Positions 53,740-62,774 of a stretch of DNA of 64,000 bases are shown one piece after another; the first letter of the stretch is position 1; every line of letters begins with the position of its first letter. Both the position numbers and the translations under genes were made by a program. The notes beneath the pieces were generated by a model. The model ran no database searches and had not been told where the DNA came from. It worked only from the letters and a program-made list of their open reading frames with translations. The stretch spans positions 186,001 to 250,000 of the forward strand of contig JADKDM010000038.1 of the NCBI GenBank assembly GCA_016714565.1. Reading direction: 5' to 3'. Source of the stretch: Candidatus Villigracilis propinquus. Its GTDB lineage: Bacteria; Chloroflexota; Anaerolineae; Anaerolineales; Villigracilaceae.

Positions 53740-54996
53740 AGATTACGCCGCTTGATTCGTGGGTAAAGCAAAAAACAGATGGAGTTGACTTGCAAGCGTG
53801 GCAACTTGCAAAGTTGAATGAGACCTTGTCGCTGGCGCGAAGTCGGAGTTCGTTTTATAAAAAACTTTTTGCGGGAATGCCCGAATCCATTTCGAGTTTG
53901 GATGAGTTGAGTCAATTCCCGTTTACGACGCCAGAGGATATTCGACAGAATCCGCTGGGATTTGTGTGCGTGTCACAGGATGATATTCAACGGGTGGTGA
54001 CGCTTCAAACTTCAGGGACAACTGGGAGCCCAAACGAATATTTTTCACCGCTGACGACCAGCAGTTGACGATTGACTTCTTCGGCGTGGGCATGTCCACG
54101 CTGGTGGAGGCGGGTGAACGCGTGTTGATTTTCCTGCCTGGGGAAACGCCTGGCAGCGTGGGCGATTTGCTGCGGATGGGATTGGAGCGCAAAGGCGCTC
54201 ATCCGATTCCGTATGGGATGGTCAAAGACCCGTTCCACGCCTTGGATGTGATGGAAAAAGAGCAGGCAGATTGTCTCGTCGGGTCGCCGACTCAAATATT
54301 GAGTTTGGCACGGAGATGGAATCCTAGCCACAAAGCGCCGCGCACGATTTTGCTTTCAACGGATTATGTCCCTGCGGCGATTGTCTCTGTGTTGGAAAAT
54401 ACTTGGGGCTGCAAAGTGTTCAATCACTACGGCGCAACAGAAATGGGACTTGGCGGTGGCGTGGAATGTGAAGCGCACCGCGGGTTTCATCTGCGTGAAG
54501 CGGATATGTTCTTTGAAATCGTGAATCCCGAAACGGGCGAACCTGTCCCTGATGGAGAATATGGCGAAGTTGTTTTCAGCACATTGACTCGGCGCGGAAT
54601 GCCGCTCCTCCGCTATCGCATGGGAGATAGAAGCAGATTCATCGTTGGGGAATGTCCATGCGGGACAAAGTTGCGGACGTTGGAAAAAGTCCGCGGGCGG
54701 TTTAGCGGGTTTGTTTCGGTTGGCGATGAAATTTTGAAACTGCCTGATTTCGACGAGGCGCTGTTTTCCCTGTCAGGGTTGTTGAATTTTTCGGTAACGG
54801 TATCAGGCTCGGGGGAGATGAAGCGCTGCTCATTGATACGCAAATGCTCACAGACGAAGATTCCGCTCGTGAGGTGGAAAAGGCTCTCGAGTCGGTTTCA
54901 TCCATAAAAAAAATTGTACGTTGTCATCACAATCCAAATGAAGTTGGAAGTTTGCTCAAACGAATCATCATGGATAAGCGAGGTCAAAATGCGTGA
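53736..54996 (+). pseudogene. AMP-dependent CoA ligase, phenylacetate-CoA ligase-like (two frameshifts)
   Basis: About 420 residues over three frames. The N-terminal part ends in LQTSGTTGSPK (P-loop of adenylating enzymes) at about 54005-54035. There a run AAAA has become AAA (54032-54034), so the main frame stops at 54068. The second frame (from 54065) carries FNHYGATEMG, GEYGEVVFSTLTRRG, LLRYRMGDR and VGDEILKLPDFDEAL. A G missing from the G-run at 54811-54815 shifts it again; the third frame runs on to TGA 54994-54996 (KRIIMDKRGQNA). Both sites are homopolymers, so assembly errors are quite possible. The intact enzyme would turn a carboxylate, maybe the oxidoreductase product, into its CoA thioester. 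Starts by ATGA overlap with the radical SAM gene. Confidence 0.72.
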
Positions 54997-56081
54997 AGTG
55001 TTTAATGAAATTGAAGCGTGGCGCAAGCAAGGCAAGTCGGTGGCGATTGCGACGAATGTGAAGAAGGACGGCTCGTCGCTGCGTCCGCTCGGCGCGAAGA
55101 TGGCGATGACATCGGCGCAAGAGATTGCAGGCTCGGTGACGGGCGGGTGCATTGAGGGCGTGGTGTATGAAGAGGCGCAGGCGGTGATGAAGAGCGGCGC
55201 GTCGAAGTTGATGCACTTTGGGCTGGTGCATGAAGACATGCCGTGGGAAATTGGGCTGACGTGCGGCAGTTCGCTGGATGTTTTTATCGAGCCGATGGAC
55301 AGCGAAGCATGGCGCGAAATTTATCCCGCGTTGAAAACTTGCATTGAGAAAAATGAACTCGCCGTGGTTGCGACGGTGATTGCGGGCTCGGGCTTGGGAA
55401 ATAAATTGATGATGTGGTCGGATGGGCGCACGCTCGGAAGTTTGGGCAGTGCGGCGCTTGATGAACAGGCGCGGGCGTGGCTGAAAAAACAAATGGATGT
55501 GCAGGAATCAGGCTGGACATCATTTTCTGTGGCGGCTCATCATGTGGAACATGTGGATGTATTTCGCCGATGTCTTCGCGCCTGTCTCGCGGATGGTGGT
55601 GATTGGCGCGGTGCATATCGCTATTCCGCTGGTGACGCTGGCGAAGACGCTTGGTTATCATACGATTGTGATTGACCCGCGTGAAGCATTTGCTACGCGT
55701 GAACGATTCCCACACGTGGATGAATTGCTCGTCGAATGGACTTCGGATGCGCTGGAAAAACTTCACCCCGATGAAGGGACGTATATTGCGGTGTTGAGCC
55801 ACGATGAGAAGTTGGATAATCCCGCGCTGGCGGTGGCGTTGAAAAGCCCTGCGCGATATGTCGGTGTGTTGGGGACGAGGAAGAAGATTCCCAATCGCTT
55901 TGCGGCGCTGCGTGAATTGGGTGTGACGGACGAGCAGTTAAGTCACCTGTGCGCGCCGATTGGGATGAACATGGGGGCGGTTTCGCCTGAAGAAATTGCG
56001 CTGTCGATTCTGGCGGAGATGGTGAGTGCGAAGCATGGGATACAGAGAGTCAGTGAGTTTGTGACAGCAGTGGTCAAGTAG
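54989..56081 (+). pseudogene. XdhC/CoxI-family molybdenum cofactor maturation protein (one frameshift)
   Basis: Two joined pieces give a normal XdhC-like protein of about 360 residues. The N-terminal XdhC_CoxI domain (VAIATNVKKDGSSLRPLGAKM, SVTGGCIEGVVYEEA, LTCGSSLDVFIEP) runs to about 55555. There GATGTATTTC lacks two bases or gains one; after that the other frame continues with YFADVFAPVSRMVVIGAVHIA and the Rossmann C-terminal domain (VIDPREAFATRERFP, YVGVLGTRKKI, GAVSPEEIALSILAEMV). XdhC sulfurates and inserts the molybdenum cofactor in xanthine-oxidase-type enzymes, so the Mop-like enzyme is the obvious client. ATG 54989 overlaps the CoA ligase end by eight bases. Confidence 0.8.
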
Positions 56082-56093
56082 TCAAAATTTCAC

Positions 56094-56152
56094 AAAGGGT
56101 CACAAAGGACACAAAGGTTTTCGTTTGTGTCCTTCGTGTCCCTTTTATAGAT
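56094..56152. repeat. dispersed CACAAAGG palindrome, possible bidirectional terminator
   Basis: AAAGGGTCACAAAGGACACAAA can fold back on TTTGTGTCCTTCGTGTCCCTTT around a GGTTTTCG loop. It sits between the convergent xdhC-like and GntR-type genes and is related to the repeat at 48439. Confidence 0.65.
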
Positions 56153-56164
56153 GTTTAGAAAGTT

Positions 56165-57259
56165 TTACGAAACCCAGGTGACTGTGCCCGTTTGGGCTGT
56201 GTCATATCCGCCAAGGTTGTTGATGGCGGATTTTGTTTGCTTGGCGCTCAACCATTTCTTGAGCGCCTGCACGGATTCGCTTTCCCATTTTTCATCGGGA
56301 ACGATGAGGTCATAACGTTCGGTGGTCAGGAGTTTGAAGTCGAGACCAAAGGACATAGCGGCGGTTTCCACGCCGATGCCTGCGTTGGCTTGTCCCTTGC
56401 TGATGGCGCGGGCGACTTCGGAGTGAGTCATTTTTTCTTCATCATAGCCAGAGATGCTGGATGGGTTGATTTTCAGGCTGCGCAATTGAGCGTCCAGCCA
56501 GACGCGAGTCCCAGACCCCTGCTGACGATTTGCAAAATGCACACCTGATTTGGTCAGGTCTTTCAGGCTTTTGATGCCGAGCGGATTTCCCTCAGGAAGA
56601 ATCAATCCCACGCGGCGATGAGCGAGGGTGAGCATTGCCACTTTTTGACCAGGCAATAATTTACGGATGAACGGTTCGTTGTAGGTGTCGGTGTTTTCGT
56701 CCCAGAGATGACAGCCTGCCAAGTCAGCTTTTTTCTCGGCAAGTGCAATGAGTCCGCCGAGGCTGCCAGTGAACGATAAATGCAATGAGAGTTTCGGATT
56801 GTTCTCGTGATACTGCGAAGCAATCAACGCGAGGGATGGGTCATGGCTGCCGACAAAGCGCAGAATGTTCGGCGGCGTTTCTTCGGGTTGGCTGGAAAAT
56901 GTCCGCCAACGGTCGAGGGCTACACGCAAGGACTGTTCCACTTCGTCGGGGGAATAGCCAGCGGTCATGATTTCCAGCAGGAAAGCTTCCATGCGATTGA
57001 ACAACGCCGCACGCCGCATGGGATTTTGAGTCTGCTCGGGAATCTGCTCGACGACTTTTGTCCCCTTCCCCACATGGCTGACGACCAATCCCTGATGCGC
57101 CAATTCCTGATAGGCGCGCATAATCGTGCCAGTAGTGCAGCCCCACTGCTCGGTCATCTTGCGCATGGGCGGCAGAGACGAGCCAGGTTTGATGACGCCC
57201 GAAAGAATGTCATCACGAATTGATTCAACGATTTGCTGGTAAAGGTGTGATTGATCCAT
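56165..57259 (-). CDS. GntR-type HTH regulator with molybdate-type PBP domain
   Basis: A 364-residue regulator. A GntR winged helix (IVESIRDDILSGVIKPGSSLP ... GCTTGTIMRAYQELAHQGLV, residues 8-70) is joined to a PBP-like substrate-binding domain (about 125-360; FVGSHDPSLALIASQ, DLAGCHLWDENTDTYNEPFI, RQQGSGTRVWLDAQL, MTHSEVARAISKGQANAGIGVETAA). The domain is the type found in molybdate/tungstate sensors and biosynthetic regulators. With modAB, XdhC and a molybdo-enzyme around, oxyanion or molybdopterin-related sensing is a fair inference. A second protein with the same binding domain but an ArsR-type HTH is at 62775. The ATG at 57259 is preceded by AGTATAGTGGGAGG-type sequence. Confidence 0.85.
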   Translation of the reverse strand: MDQSHLYQQIVESIRDDILSGVIKPGSSLPPMRKMTEQWGCTTGTIMRAYQELAHQGLVVSHVGKGTKVVEQIPEQTQNPMRRAALFNRMEAFLLEIMTAGYSPDEVEQSLRVALDRWRTFSSQPEETPPNILRFVGSHDPSLALIASQYHENNPKLSLHLSFTGSLGGLIALAEKKADLAGCHLWDENTDTYNEPFIRKLLPGQKVAMLTLAHRRVGLILPEGNPLGIKSLKDLTKSGVHFANRQQGSGTRVWLDAQLRSLKINPSSISGYDEEKMTHSEVARAISKGQANAGIGVETAAMSFGLDFKLLTTERYDLIVPDEKWESESVQALKKWLSAKQTKSAINNLGGYDTAQTGTVTWVS

Positions 57260-57372
57260 GTTTTTAGTATAGTGGGAGGAAGGGCATTTGGCAAGTTGTT
57301 ATTTTAGCAACGACCCACTGACAAATCATTTGCGATATACTGACCGCACAAAATTATTCTCTTGGTGAATAT

Positions 57373-57921
57373 ATGACAGACAAAAAACCACATCACATCG
57401 GAACGCTCTCCCCTGAAATGGCATTGCTTGGCTTGCTCTACAAAGAAGCTGGGCATGGATACGATCTGCACCGCACCGTCAACGCGGATCTGGGTCAGGT
57501 CTGGCATTTGAGTCAGAGTCAGGCGTACGCCATTTTGAAACGGCTTGAAGCGCAGGGCGATATTTCAGCGGAGAAAATCCCACAGGAAAAACTTCCCAGC
57601 CGTCAGTTATTGCAGATGACCGAGCAGGGTCGCAAAAACTTTTTGGACTGGCTGAATGCTCCCAGCGGCGGCAGCTCACGCGCAATCCGCATGGAATTCA
57701 TCACACGTTTGTACTTTCTCAAAAAATACTTTCCCAAAAAAATTACGAAGGCGTTCGAACAGCAGCGCGCCGAAGCGGATACGCACATTCAGCGGCTGGA
57801 AGCCACACTGACAGAATTGCCCGCTGAACAAATATACAACCGCATGAGCCTGAACATGCGATTGAAACAATTGCGGTTTGTGGTGGAGTGGCTGGACGAA
57901 AGCCAGCAAAACTTCTTGTAA
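57373..57921 (+). CDS. PadR-family transcriptional regulator
   Basis: A 182-residue PadR protein: winged helix (MALLGLLYKEAGHGYDLHRTVN ... LSQSQAYAILKRLEAQGDI, then PSRQLLQMTEQGRKNFLDWL) and a helical Vir-type C-terminus (about 100-182). It is 64 bases upstream of modA, and a perfect 21-bp palindrome lies in between. It is therefore a candidate regulator of modAB and could be co-transcribed with it. It differs clearly from the PadR protein at 44898 but shares the layout. Confidence 0.88.
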   Translation: MTDKKPHHIGTLSPEMALLGLLYKEAGHGYDLHRTVNADLGQVWHLSQSQAYAILKRLEAQGDISAEKIPQEKLPSRQLLQMTEQGRKNFLDWLNAPSGGSSRAIRMEFITRLYFLKKYFPKKITKAFEQQRAEADTHIQRLEATLTELPAEQIYNRMSLNMRLKQLRFVVEWLDESQQNFL

Positions 57922-57939
57922 ACTTCATGGTTTCTGGGA

Positions 57940-57960
57940 TATACTCACTGAGTGAGTATA
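57940..57960. promoter_or_regulatory. 21-bp perfect palindromic operator upstream of modA
   Basis: TATACTCACT (57940-57949), a central G, and AGTGAGTATA (57951-57960): ten-base arms, fully complementary. The modA ATG is 25 bases further on, so a bound regulator would block initiation or early elongation. Half-site-like TATACT words also occur before the PadR gene (57336-57341). Confidence 0.75.
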
Positions 57961-57985
57961 AAACTTCATTTCGAAGGATAATCCC

Positions 57986-58792
57986 ATGAAACGATACCTA
58001 TCCCTGACTCTTTTACTATCCATCTTTTTGACAGCCTGCGGCGCCTCAGCCACACCGACGCCTGCTCCTGCCACCGAAGCGCAAAAACATACGCTGACAG
58101 TTTTCGCCGCCGCCTCCCTCACCGACGCATTCACCGAAATCGGCGCCGCGTTTGACGCCGCCAACCCAAGCGTCACCACCACCTTCAACTTTGCAGGCTC
58201 CCAAGCCCTGCGGACTCAAATCGAAGAAGGCGCACCTGCGGATGTATTCGCCTCCGCCAGCGGCAAGGAAATGGAAACGCTTGTAACAGGCGCTTTCGTT
58301 GGTGCAGATGTTTCGCAAGTATTTCTATCCAATAAGCTGGTCGTCATCCTGCCTGCGGATAACCCCGCTGCGCTCGAAAAATTGGAAGACCTCGCCAACC
58401 CTGGAATCAAAATTGTTTTAGCTGCGGAAGAAGTTCCCGTCGGCAAGTATGCTCGTCAGGCACTCGACCTGATGGACGCTTCCTTCGGAACAGGGTACAA
58501 AGACAAGGTTTTGGCAAATGTCGTTTCCAATGAAGATAATGTCAAGCAGGTGGTTGCCAAAGTCCAGCTTGGCGAAGCGGATGCGGGTATTGTCTATGCT
58601 TCAGATGTGGTCGCTGCGCCTGAATTGAAGTCCATTGAAATTCCCGCGGACTTGAATGTCATTGCAAAGTATCCCATTGCGCCGCTGGTCAAATCTGAGA
58701 ATAGTGACCTCGCTGCGAAGTTCATTGAATATGTTCTTTCGGCGGAGGGACAGGCAATCCTTGCCAAGTGGGGATTTGCCCCAACGAAATAA
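57986..58792 (+). CDS. modA: molybdate ABC transporter substrate-binding lipoprotein
   Basis: A 268-residue lipoprotein. Signal peptide with lipobox LTACG (Cys about residue 17) and a short P/T/A linker. The mature part follows ModA: LTVFAAASLTDAFTEIGAAF, TTFNFAGSQALRTQIEEGAPADVFASA, NKLVVILPADNP, VPVGKYARQAL, VVSNEDNVKQVVAKVQLGEADAGIVY. Ser and Tyr residues for oxyanion binding are in the expected places. It is anchored to the outer leaflet and delivers molybdate (or tungstate) to ModB, encoded 55 bases downstream. GAAGGATAATCCC precedes the ATG. Confidence 0.92.
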   Translation: MKRYLSLTLLLSIFLTACGASATPTPAPATEAQKHTLTVFAAASLTDAFTEIGAAFDAANPSVTTTFNFAGSQALRTQIEEGAPADVFASASGKEMETLVTGAFVGADVSQVFLSNKLVVILPADNPAALEKLEDLANPGIKIVLAAEEVPVGKYARQALDLMDASFGTGYKDKVLANVVSNEDNVKQVVAKVQLGEADAGIVYASDVVAAPELKSIEIPADLNVIAKYPIAPLVKSENSDLAAKFIEYVLSAEGQAILAKWGFAPTK

Positions 58793-58809
58793 TCTTTAGT
58801 AAAATCACA

Positions 58810-58840
58810 GTTGCGGGACGATGGTCTCGCAACTTTTTTT
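58810..58840 (+). terminator. intrinsic terminator between modA and modB
   Basis: AGTTGCGGGA pairs with TCTCGCAACT (58810-58833, one mismatch) and is followed by a run of T to 58840. Placed inside the transport operon, it should reduce modB transcription relative to modA, as is usual where binding protein is needed in excess. Confidence 0.82.
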
Positions 58841-58847
58841 ATATCGC

Positions 58848-59663
58848 ATGAACAAACTTCGAGAAGTCTCCCGCCGCATTTTTGGAGAAGGACATTCTGT
58901 GTGGATATTCCTTCTCCTCAGTTTGATTCTGCTCGCCTTCTTTGCACTGCCATTGATCTCATTGATCTATCGTTCCATTGCGCCCGATTTCTTTGCGAAC
59001 GCGCTTTCAAAGCAGGCATTTCAGGCGCTTAAACTAAGCCTGCTGACCAGCTCGATCACAACAATCATTACGGTCTTATTTGGAACGCCGCTGGCCTATC
59101 TGCTTGCGCGTTGGAAATTTAGATTGAAAGCATGGCTGGAATTGATCCTCGACCTGCCCATTGTCCTGCCGCCCTCCGTAGCTGGGCTTGCATTGCTAAT
59201 CGCCTTCGGGCGCAGAGGATTGATTGGCGCGTTCTTGAATAATATTGGGTTCAGTATCCCATTCACTACAACCGCAGTCATCATGGCGCAGTTGTTTGTC
59301 GCCGCGCCTTTGTTCATCCGTTCGGCGCGGATCGGCTTCGCGCATGTAGATAAACAGCTTGAAGAATCCGCGTATGTGGAGGGGGCAAATCAATGGCAGC
59401 TTTTTTACGAAGTCATGATTCCGATCGCCATCCGCGCTCTTGCCAGCGGAGCCATCCTCACATGGACACGCGCCCTCGGCGAATTTGGCGCGACGATTCT
59501 TTTCGCGGGGAATTTGGAAGGCGTTACCCAAACCATGCCGATTGCCATTTACATCGGTTTCGAGCGCAATCTCGGCGTGGCGATGGCGCTATCTGTTGTT
59601 TTGATTTTGGTTTCGGTGATTCTGTTGATGATCACCAAGCAATTGGATAAAGAGGAAGAATAA
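58848..59663 (+). CDS. modB: molybdate ABC transporter permease
   Basis: A 271-residue permease with five or six membrane helices and the ModB/CysT signature: GTPLAYLLARWKF, DLPIVLPPSVAGLALLIAFGR, and the EAA loop EESAYVEGANQWQLFYEVMIPIA. ATG 58848 follows the terminator and is favoured over the in-frame 58821, which lies within the hairpin. No ATPase gene (modC) follows; the next gene is on the other strand. An unlinked ATPase must energise the transporter. Confidence 0.92.
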   Translation: MNKLREVSRRIFGEGHSVWIFLLLSLILLAFFALPLISLIYRSIAPDFFANALSKQAFQALKLSLLTSSITTIITVLFGTPLAYLLARWKFRLKAWLELILDLPIVLPPSVAGLALLIAFGRRGLIGAFLNNIGFSIPFTTTAVIMAQLFVAAPLFIRSARIGFAHVDKQLEESAYVEGANQWQLFYEVMIPIAIRALASGAILTWTRALGEFGATILFAGNLEGVTQTMPIAIYIGFERNLGVAMALSVVLILVSVILLMITKQLDKEEE

Positions 59664-59695
59664 AAATGGGATAGTCTTTCGACCATCCCATTTTT
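59662..59695. terminator. bidirectional terminator
   Basis: AAAAATGGGAT pairs with ATCCCATTTTT around GTC-TTTC-GAC. The A-tract on one side and T-tract on the other let it stop both modB (plus) and the aldehyde dehydrogenase gene (minus). Confidence 0.9.
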
Positions 59696-59714
59696 GATTC
59701 CTGAAATATAAACT

Positions 59715-61151
59715 TTACTGTGCGATCATCACATGCTTGGTGACCAGATAATCGCCAACGGATTCAGCTGAAAGATCCTTGCCAAAGCCAGATTGCTTGA
59801 AGCCGCCATGCGGCGCTTCGGAAACCAGTGGGATATGATCGTTGACCCAAACGGTTCCAAATTCCAATTGCTGGGAAACACGCAGCGCACGACCGACATC
59901 TTTTGTAAACACCGAAGCCGCAAGACCGTAAACAACGTCATTGCCAAGATAAACAGCATCGGCTTCATCTTTGAATGAGTTGATCGTGATCACTGGGCCA
60001 AAGACTTCGCTCTGGATGATCTCAGATTTCTGGTCTGCATCTGCGATAATGGTCGGCTCGTAGTAATAGCCCTGTTGAAAGTCTGTGGGGATTTGGCCAC
60101 CAGTCAAAATCTTGGCGCCTGTTTTCCTTGCGCGCTCCACAAAACCGATCACTGAATCACGCTGTCCGCCTGAGATCATTGGCCCGATCAAGGTGTCATC
60201 ATCAAACGGATCACCGATCTTCGTGTTGCGGACTGCCGCTACAAGTGCTTCTTCCACTTTCTTGCGCAGGCCTTCAGCTACATACACGCGAGTCGCGGCG
60301 GTGCAATCCTGACCTGTATTGATGGTACCCGCCAAAGCAACTTTTGCAGCGACTGTATCAACATCTGCATCATCAAAGACGAGTACAGGAGCCTTGCCAC
60401 CCAATTCCAAGTGAACACGCTTGACAGTATCCGCTGCTGTTTTCATGATGGTCTGACCAACTTCAGTGGAACCTGTCACGCTGATCAATCGAATATCAGG
60501 ATGTTCAACAAGCAGACGACCAGCATTGCGGCCTGTAATAATGTTGACCACGCCATCAGGAATACCAGCCTCTTTGATCAATTCACCAAGCATCAAACTC
60601 GTTAACGGAGTGATGGATGCGGGCTTGAAAACAGTTGTACATCCAGCCGCAAGAGCGGGGCCGATCTTCCAAACTCCCATCATCAATGGATAGTTCCATG
60701 GAGCGATCTGCCCCACAACACCGACGGGCTCGCGCCGATACATGGATGTGTAGCCGGGCATATACTCACCGGCATGATTCCCATGTGTATCACGTGCCGC
60801 ACCCGCAAAGAAACGCAAGTTGTCGATGGAGAAGGCCAAATCCGCACCAAGGCTGACGAACTTATACGGCTTGCCTGTATTCTCAGTTTCCAATTTGGCA
60901 AACTCTTCAGCATGTTTTTCTAGCAGGTCTGCAAATTTCCATAGTGCTTTTGAGCGCTCAGCAGGTGTAAGCCGTGACCAACGCCCATCATAAAAAGCTG
61001 TCTTTGCCGTCTCAACAGCAAGGTTGACATCCTCTGCGCTGGCGTCCACAACTTCTGCAAATTTCTTGCCAGTAGCAGGGTTCTCAACAGAGATCTTGCC
61101 GCCGCCCTTGCTATCCACCCACTTACCGTCGATCCAAAGTTTGTATTCCAT
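59715..61151 (-). CDS. NAD(P)-dependent aldehyde dehydrogenase
   Basis: A 478-residue ALDH-superfamily enzyme. Key sites: APWNYPLMMGVWKIGPALAAG, FKPASITPL, the catalytic Glu in HLELGGKAPV, the catalytic Cys in NTGQDCTAATR, and EVFGPVITI. Sequence style is that of betaine- or aminobutyraldehyde-type dehydrogenases, but substrate cannot be fixed from sequence. It oxidises aldehydes to acids in the cytoplasm. It is 23 bases downstream of a second, frameshifted ALDH gene of different type, likely one operon. With the molybdenum aldehyde oxidoreductase this locus has several routes for aldehyde oxidation. Confidence 0.92.
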   Translation of the reverse strand: MEYKLWIDGKWVDSKGGGKISVENPATGKKFAEVVDASAEDVNLAVETAKTAFYDGRWSRLTPAERSKALWKFADLLEKHAEEFAKLETENTGKPYKFVSLGADLAFSIDNLRFFAGAARDTHGNHAGEYMPGYTSMYRREPVGVVGQIAPWNYPLMMGVWKIGPALAAGCTTVFKPASITPLTSLMLGELIKEAGIPDGVVNIITGRNAGRLLVEHPDIRLISVTGSTEVGQTIMKTAADTVKRVHLELGGKAPVLVFDDADVDTVAAKVALAGTINTGQDCTAATRVYVAEGLRKKVEEALVAAVRNTKIGDPFDDDTLIGPMISGGQRDSVIGFVERARKTGAKILTGGQIPTDFQQGYYYEPTIIADADQKSEIIQSEVFGPVITINSFKDEADAVYLGNDVVYGLAASVFTKDVGRALRVSQQLEFGTVWVNDHIPLVSEAPHGGFKQSGFGKDLSAESVGDYLVTKHVMIAQ

Positions 61152-61174
61152 AACATCTCTCCTTTGTTTGAAAT

Positions 61175-62598
61175 TTATGAATTCAATCGAATCGCAACCA
61201 ACTGAATGTTGGTCATATCTTCCATTGCAAATTTGACGCCTTCGCGTCCGAGTCCGCTTTGACGGTTGCCGCCGTAGGGCATGTGGTCGGCACGGAAGTT
61301 GGGAGTATCGTTGATGATCACGCCGCCGAAGTTCAATTTTCGAACAGCCTTGAAAACGCGGTTGACATCATTGGTAAAGACGCCCACCTGTAAACCAAAC
61401 TTGGAGTTATTAGCTTGCTCAAGTGCAGATTCGAAATCATCGCTGGAAATAACAGATGCAACTGGGCCGAAGGTTTCTTCGGCGACCACTTTCATGTCCG
61501 CGTCAACATTAGACAGAATGGTTGGATAGTAAACCGTTCCATCACGTTTGCCGCCTGTCAGCACGCTTGCGCCAGAGCCCTGAGCCTCTTTGACCCAGCT
61601 CTCGATGCGATCCACTTCCTTTGAGTCGATCATCGGGCCGACATCCACGCGCTCATCGAGCGGATCACCAACAACCATTGCTTCAGTCGCTTTGACAAAT
61701 TTTTCAGAAAACGGTTCAAATACCTGTTTCTGGCTGTAAATGCGCTGCACAGAAATACAAACCTGCCCCGAATTATAAAAGCGCCCAACGCACAACGCTT
61801 GGCGACAAAATCCAAGTCCGCATCGGGGGCAACGACCACGGGAGAATTATTTCCAAGTTCGAGAGTGACTTTCTTGATTCCCGCCACCGCCAAAATATGA
61901 CGTCCGATCTCGGGGCTGCCAGTGAAGGTGATCTTGTCCACGCGTTCGTCAGTGATGAGCCATTCGCCCACCGTCCCGCCTGAGCCGACGACAAGATTGA
62001 TCGCGCCCGCAGGCAGACCTGCTTCCTGCAAAATCTGACATAATTTCACAGCCGCCAGCGGAGTGGTAGTCGCTGGCTTGAGCACAAGGGTATTTCCCGC
62101 AGCGAGGGCCGGTGCCACTTTATGAGCAACCAGATTAAGGGGAAAATTGAACGGGCTGATCGCCGCGATCACACCCACGGGGCGGCGAGTCCAATAGCCG
62201 AAATATCCATCACCTGAAGGGACAGCGTCCAAAGGAATAGTCTCGCCATGCAGTCGCTTGGCTTCTTCTGCGGCAATGGTAAAGACGCTTGCAGCGCGTT
62301 CCACTTCAGCGCGCGCGAACTTCAGTGCCTTGCCTGCTTCTGCCGCAACCGTTCTGGCAAGATCTTCAGAACGCGCACGCATAAGCTCGGCGGTTCGCAA
62401 AAGAATGCTGGCGCGTTTGTGAGCGGGCATATCCGCCATCACATCTTCGGCGCGTTCGGCAGCAGCCAGAGCCGCATCAAGATCTTCCTTTCGTGCGGTT
62501 GGTAAGACCCCAACAACCTCACCGTTGTACTTATTCTTCACTTCAAGCATTGAGCCTCCCCCAACCCATTGACCATCGATCAGAAGCTTATACTCCAT
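61175..62598 (-). pseudogene. aldehyde dehydrogenase (lactaldehyde/GapN-like), one frameshift
   Basis: A protein of about 474 residues in two frames. The N-terminal frame carries ISPFNFPLNLVAHKVAPALAAGN, KPATTTPL and the catalytic Glu region TLELGNNSPV, then KRCALGAF. The other frame continues YNSGQVCISVQRIY with the catalytic Cys, then EETFGPVA and PYGGNRQSGLGREG. The shift is in an A4 run at 61777-61780 (TTTT on the coding strand), where one more T would restore GAFYNSGQ. An assembly error is as likely as a real mutation. ATG 62598 (MEYKLLIDG) is preferred to 62607 because AAAGGA is then at proper spacing. Confidence 0.82.
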
Positions 62599-62774
62599 GC
62601 GCGCCATCCTTTTCTAAGATTTTGCAATTATACCAATTGTAGTAAAACAACCAACACAATACAGAGATTTTTAAAGAAAAAACTCCATTCAATATGTGAC
62701 AGCCCACCAATGGTGAGGCGACATCGTTTATGCTAAAATGTTTAAACACAAAGTTAAGGTTTTCTTTAACCGAA

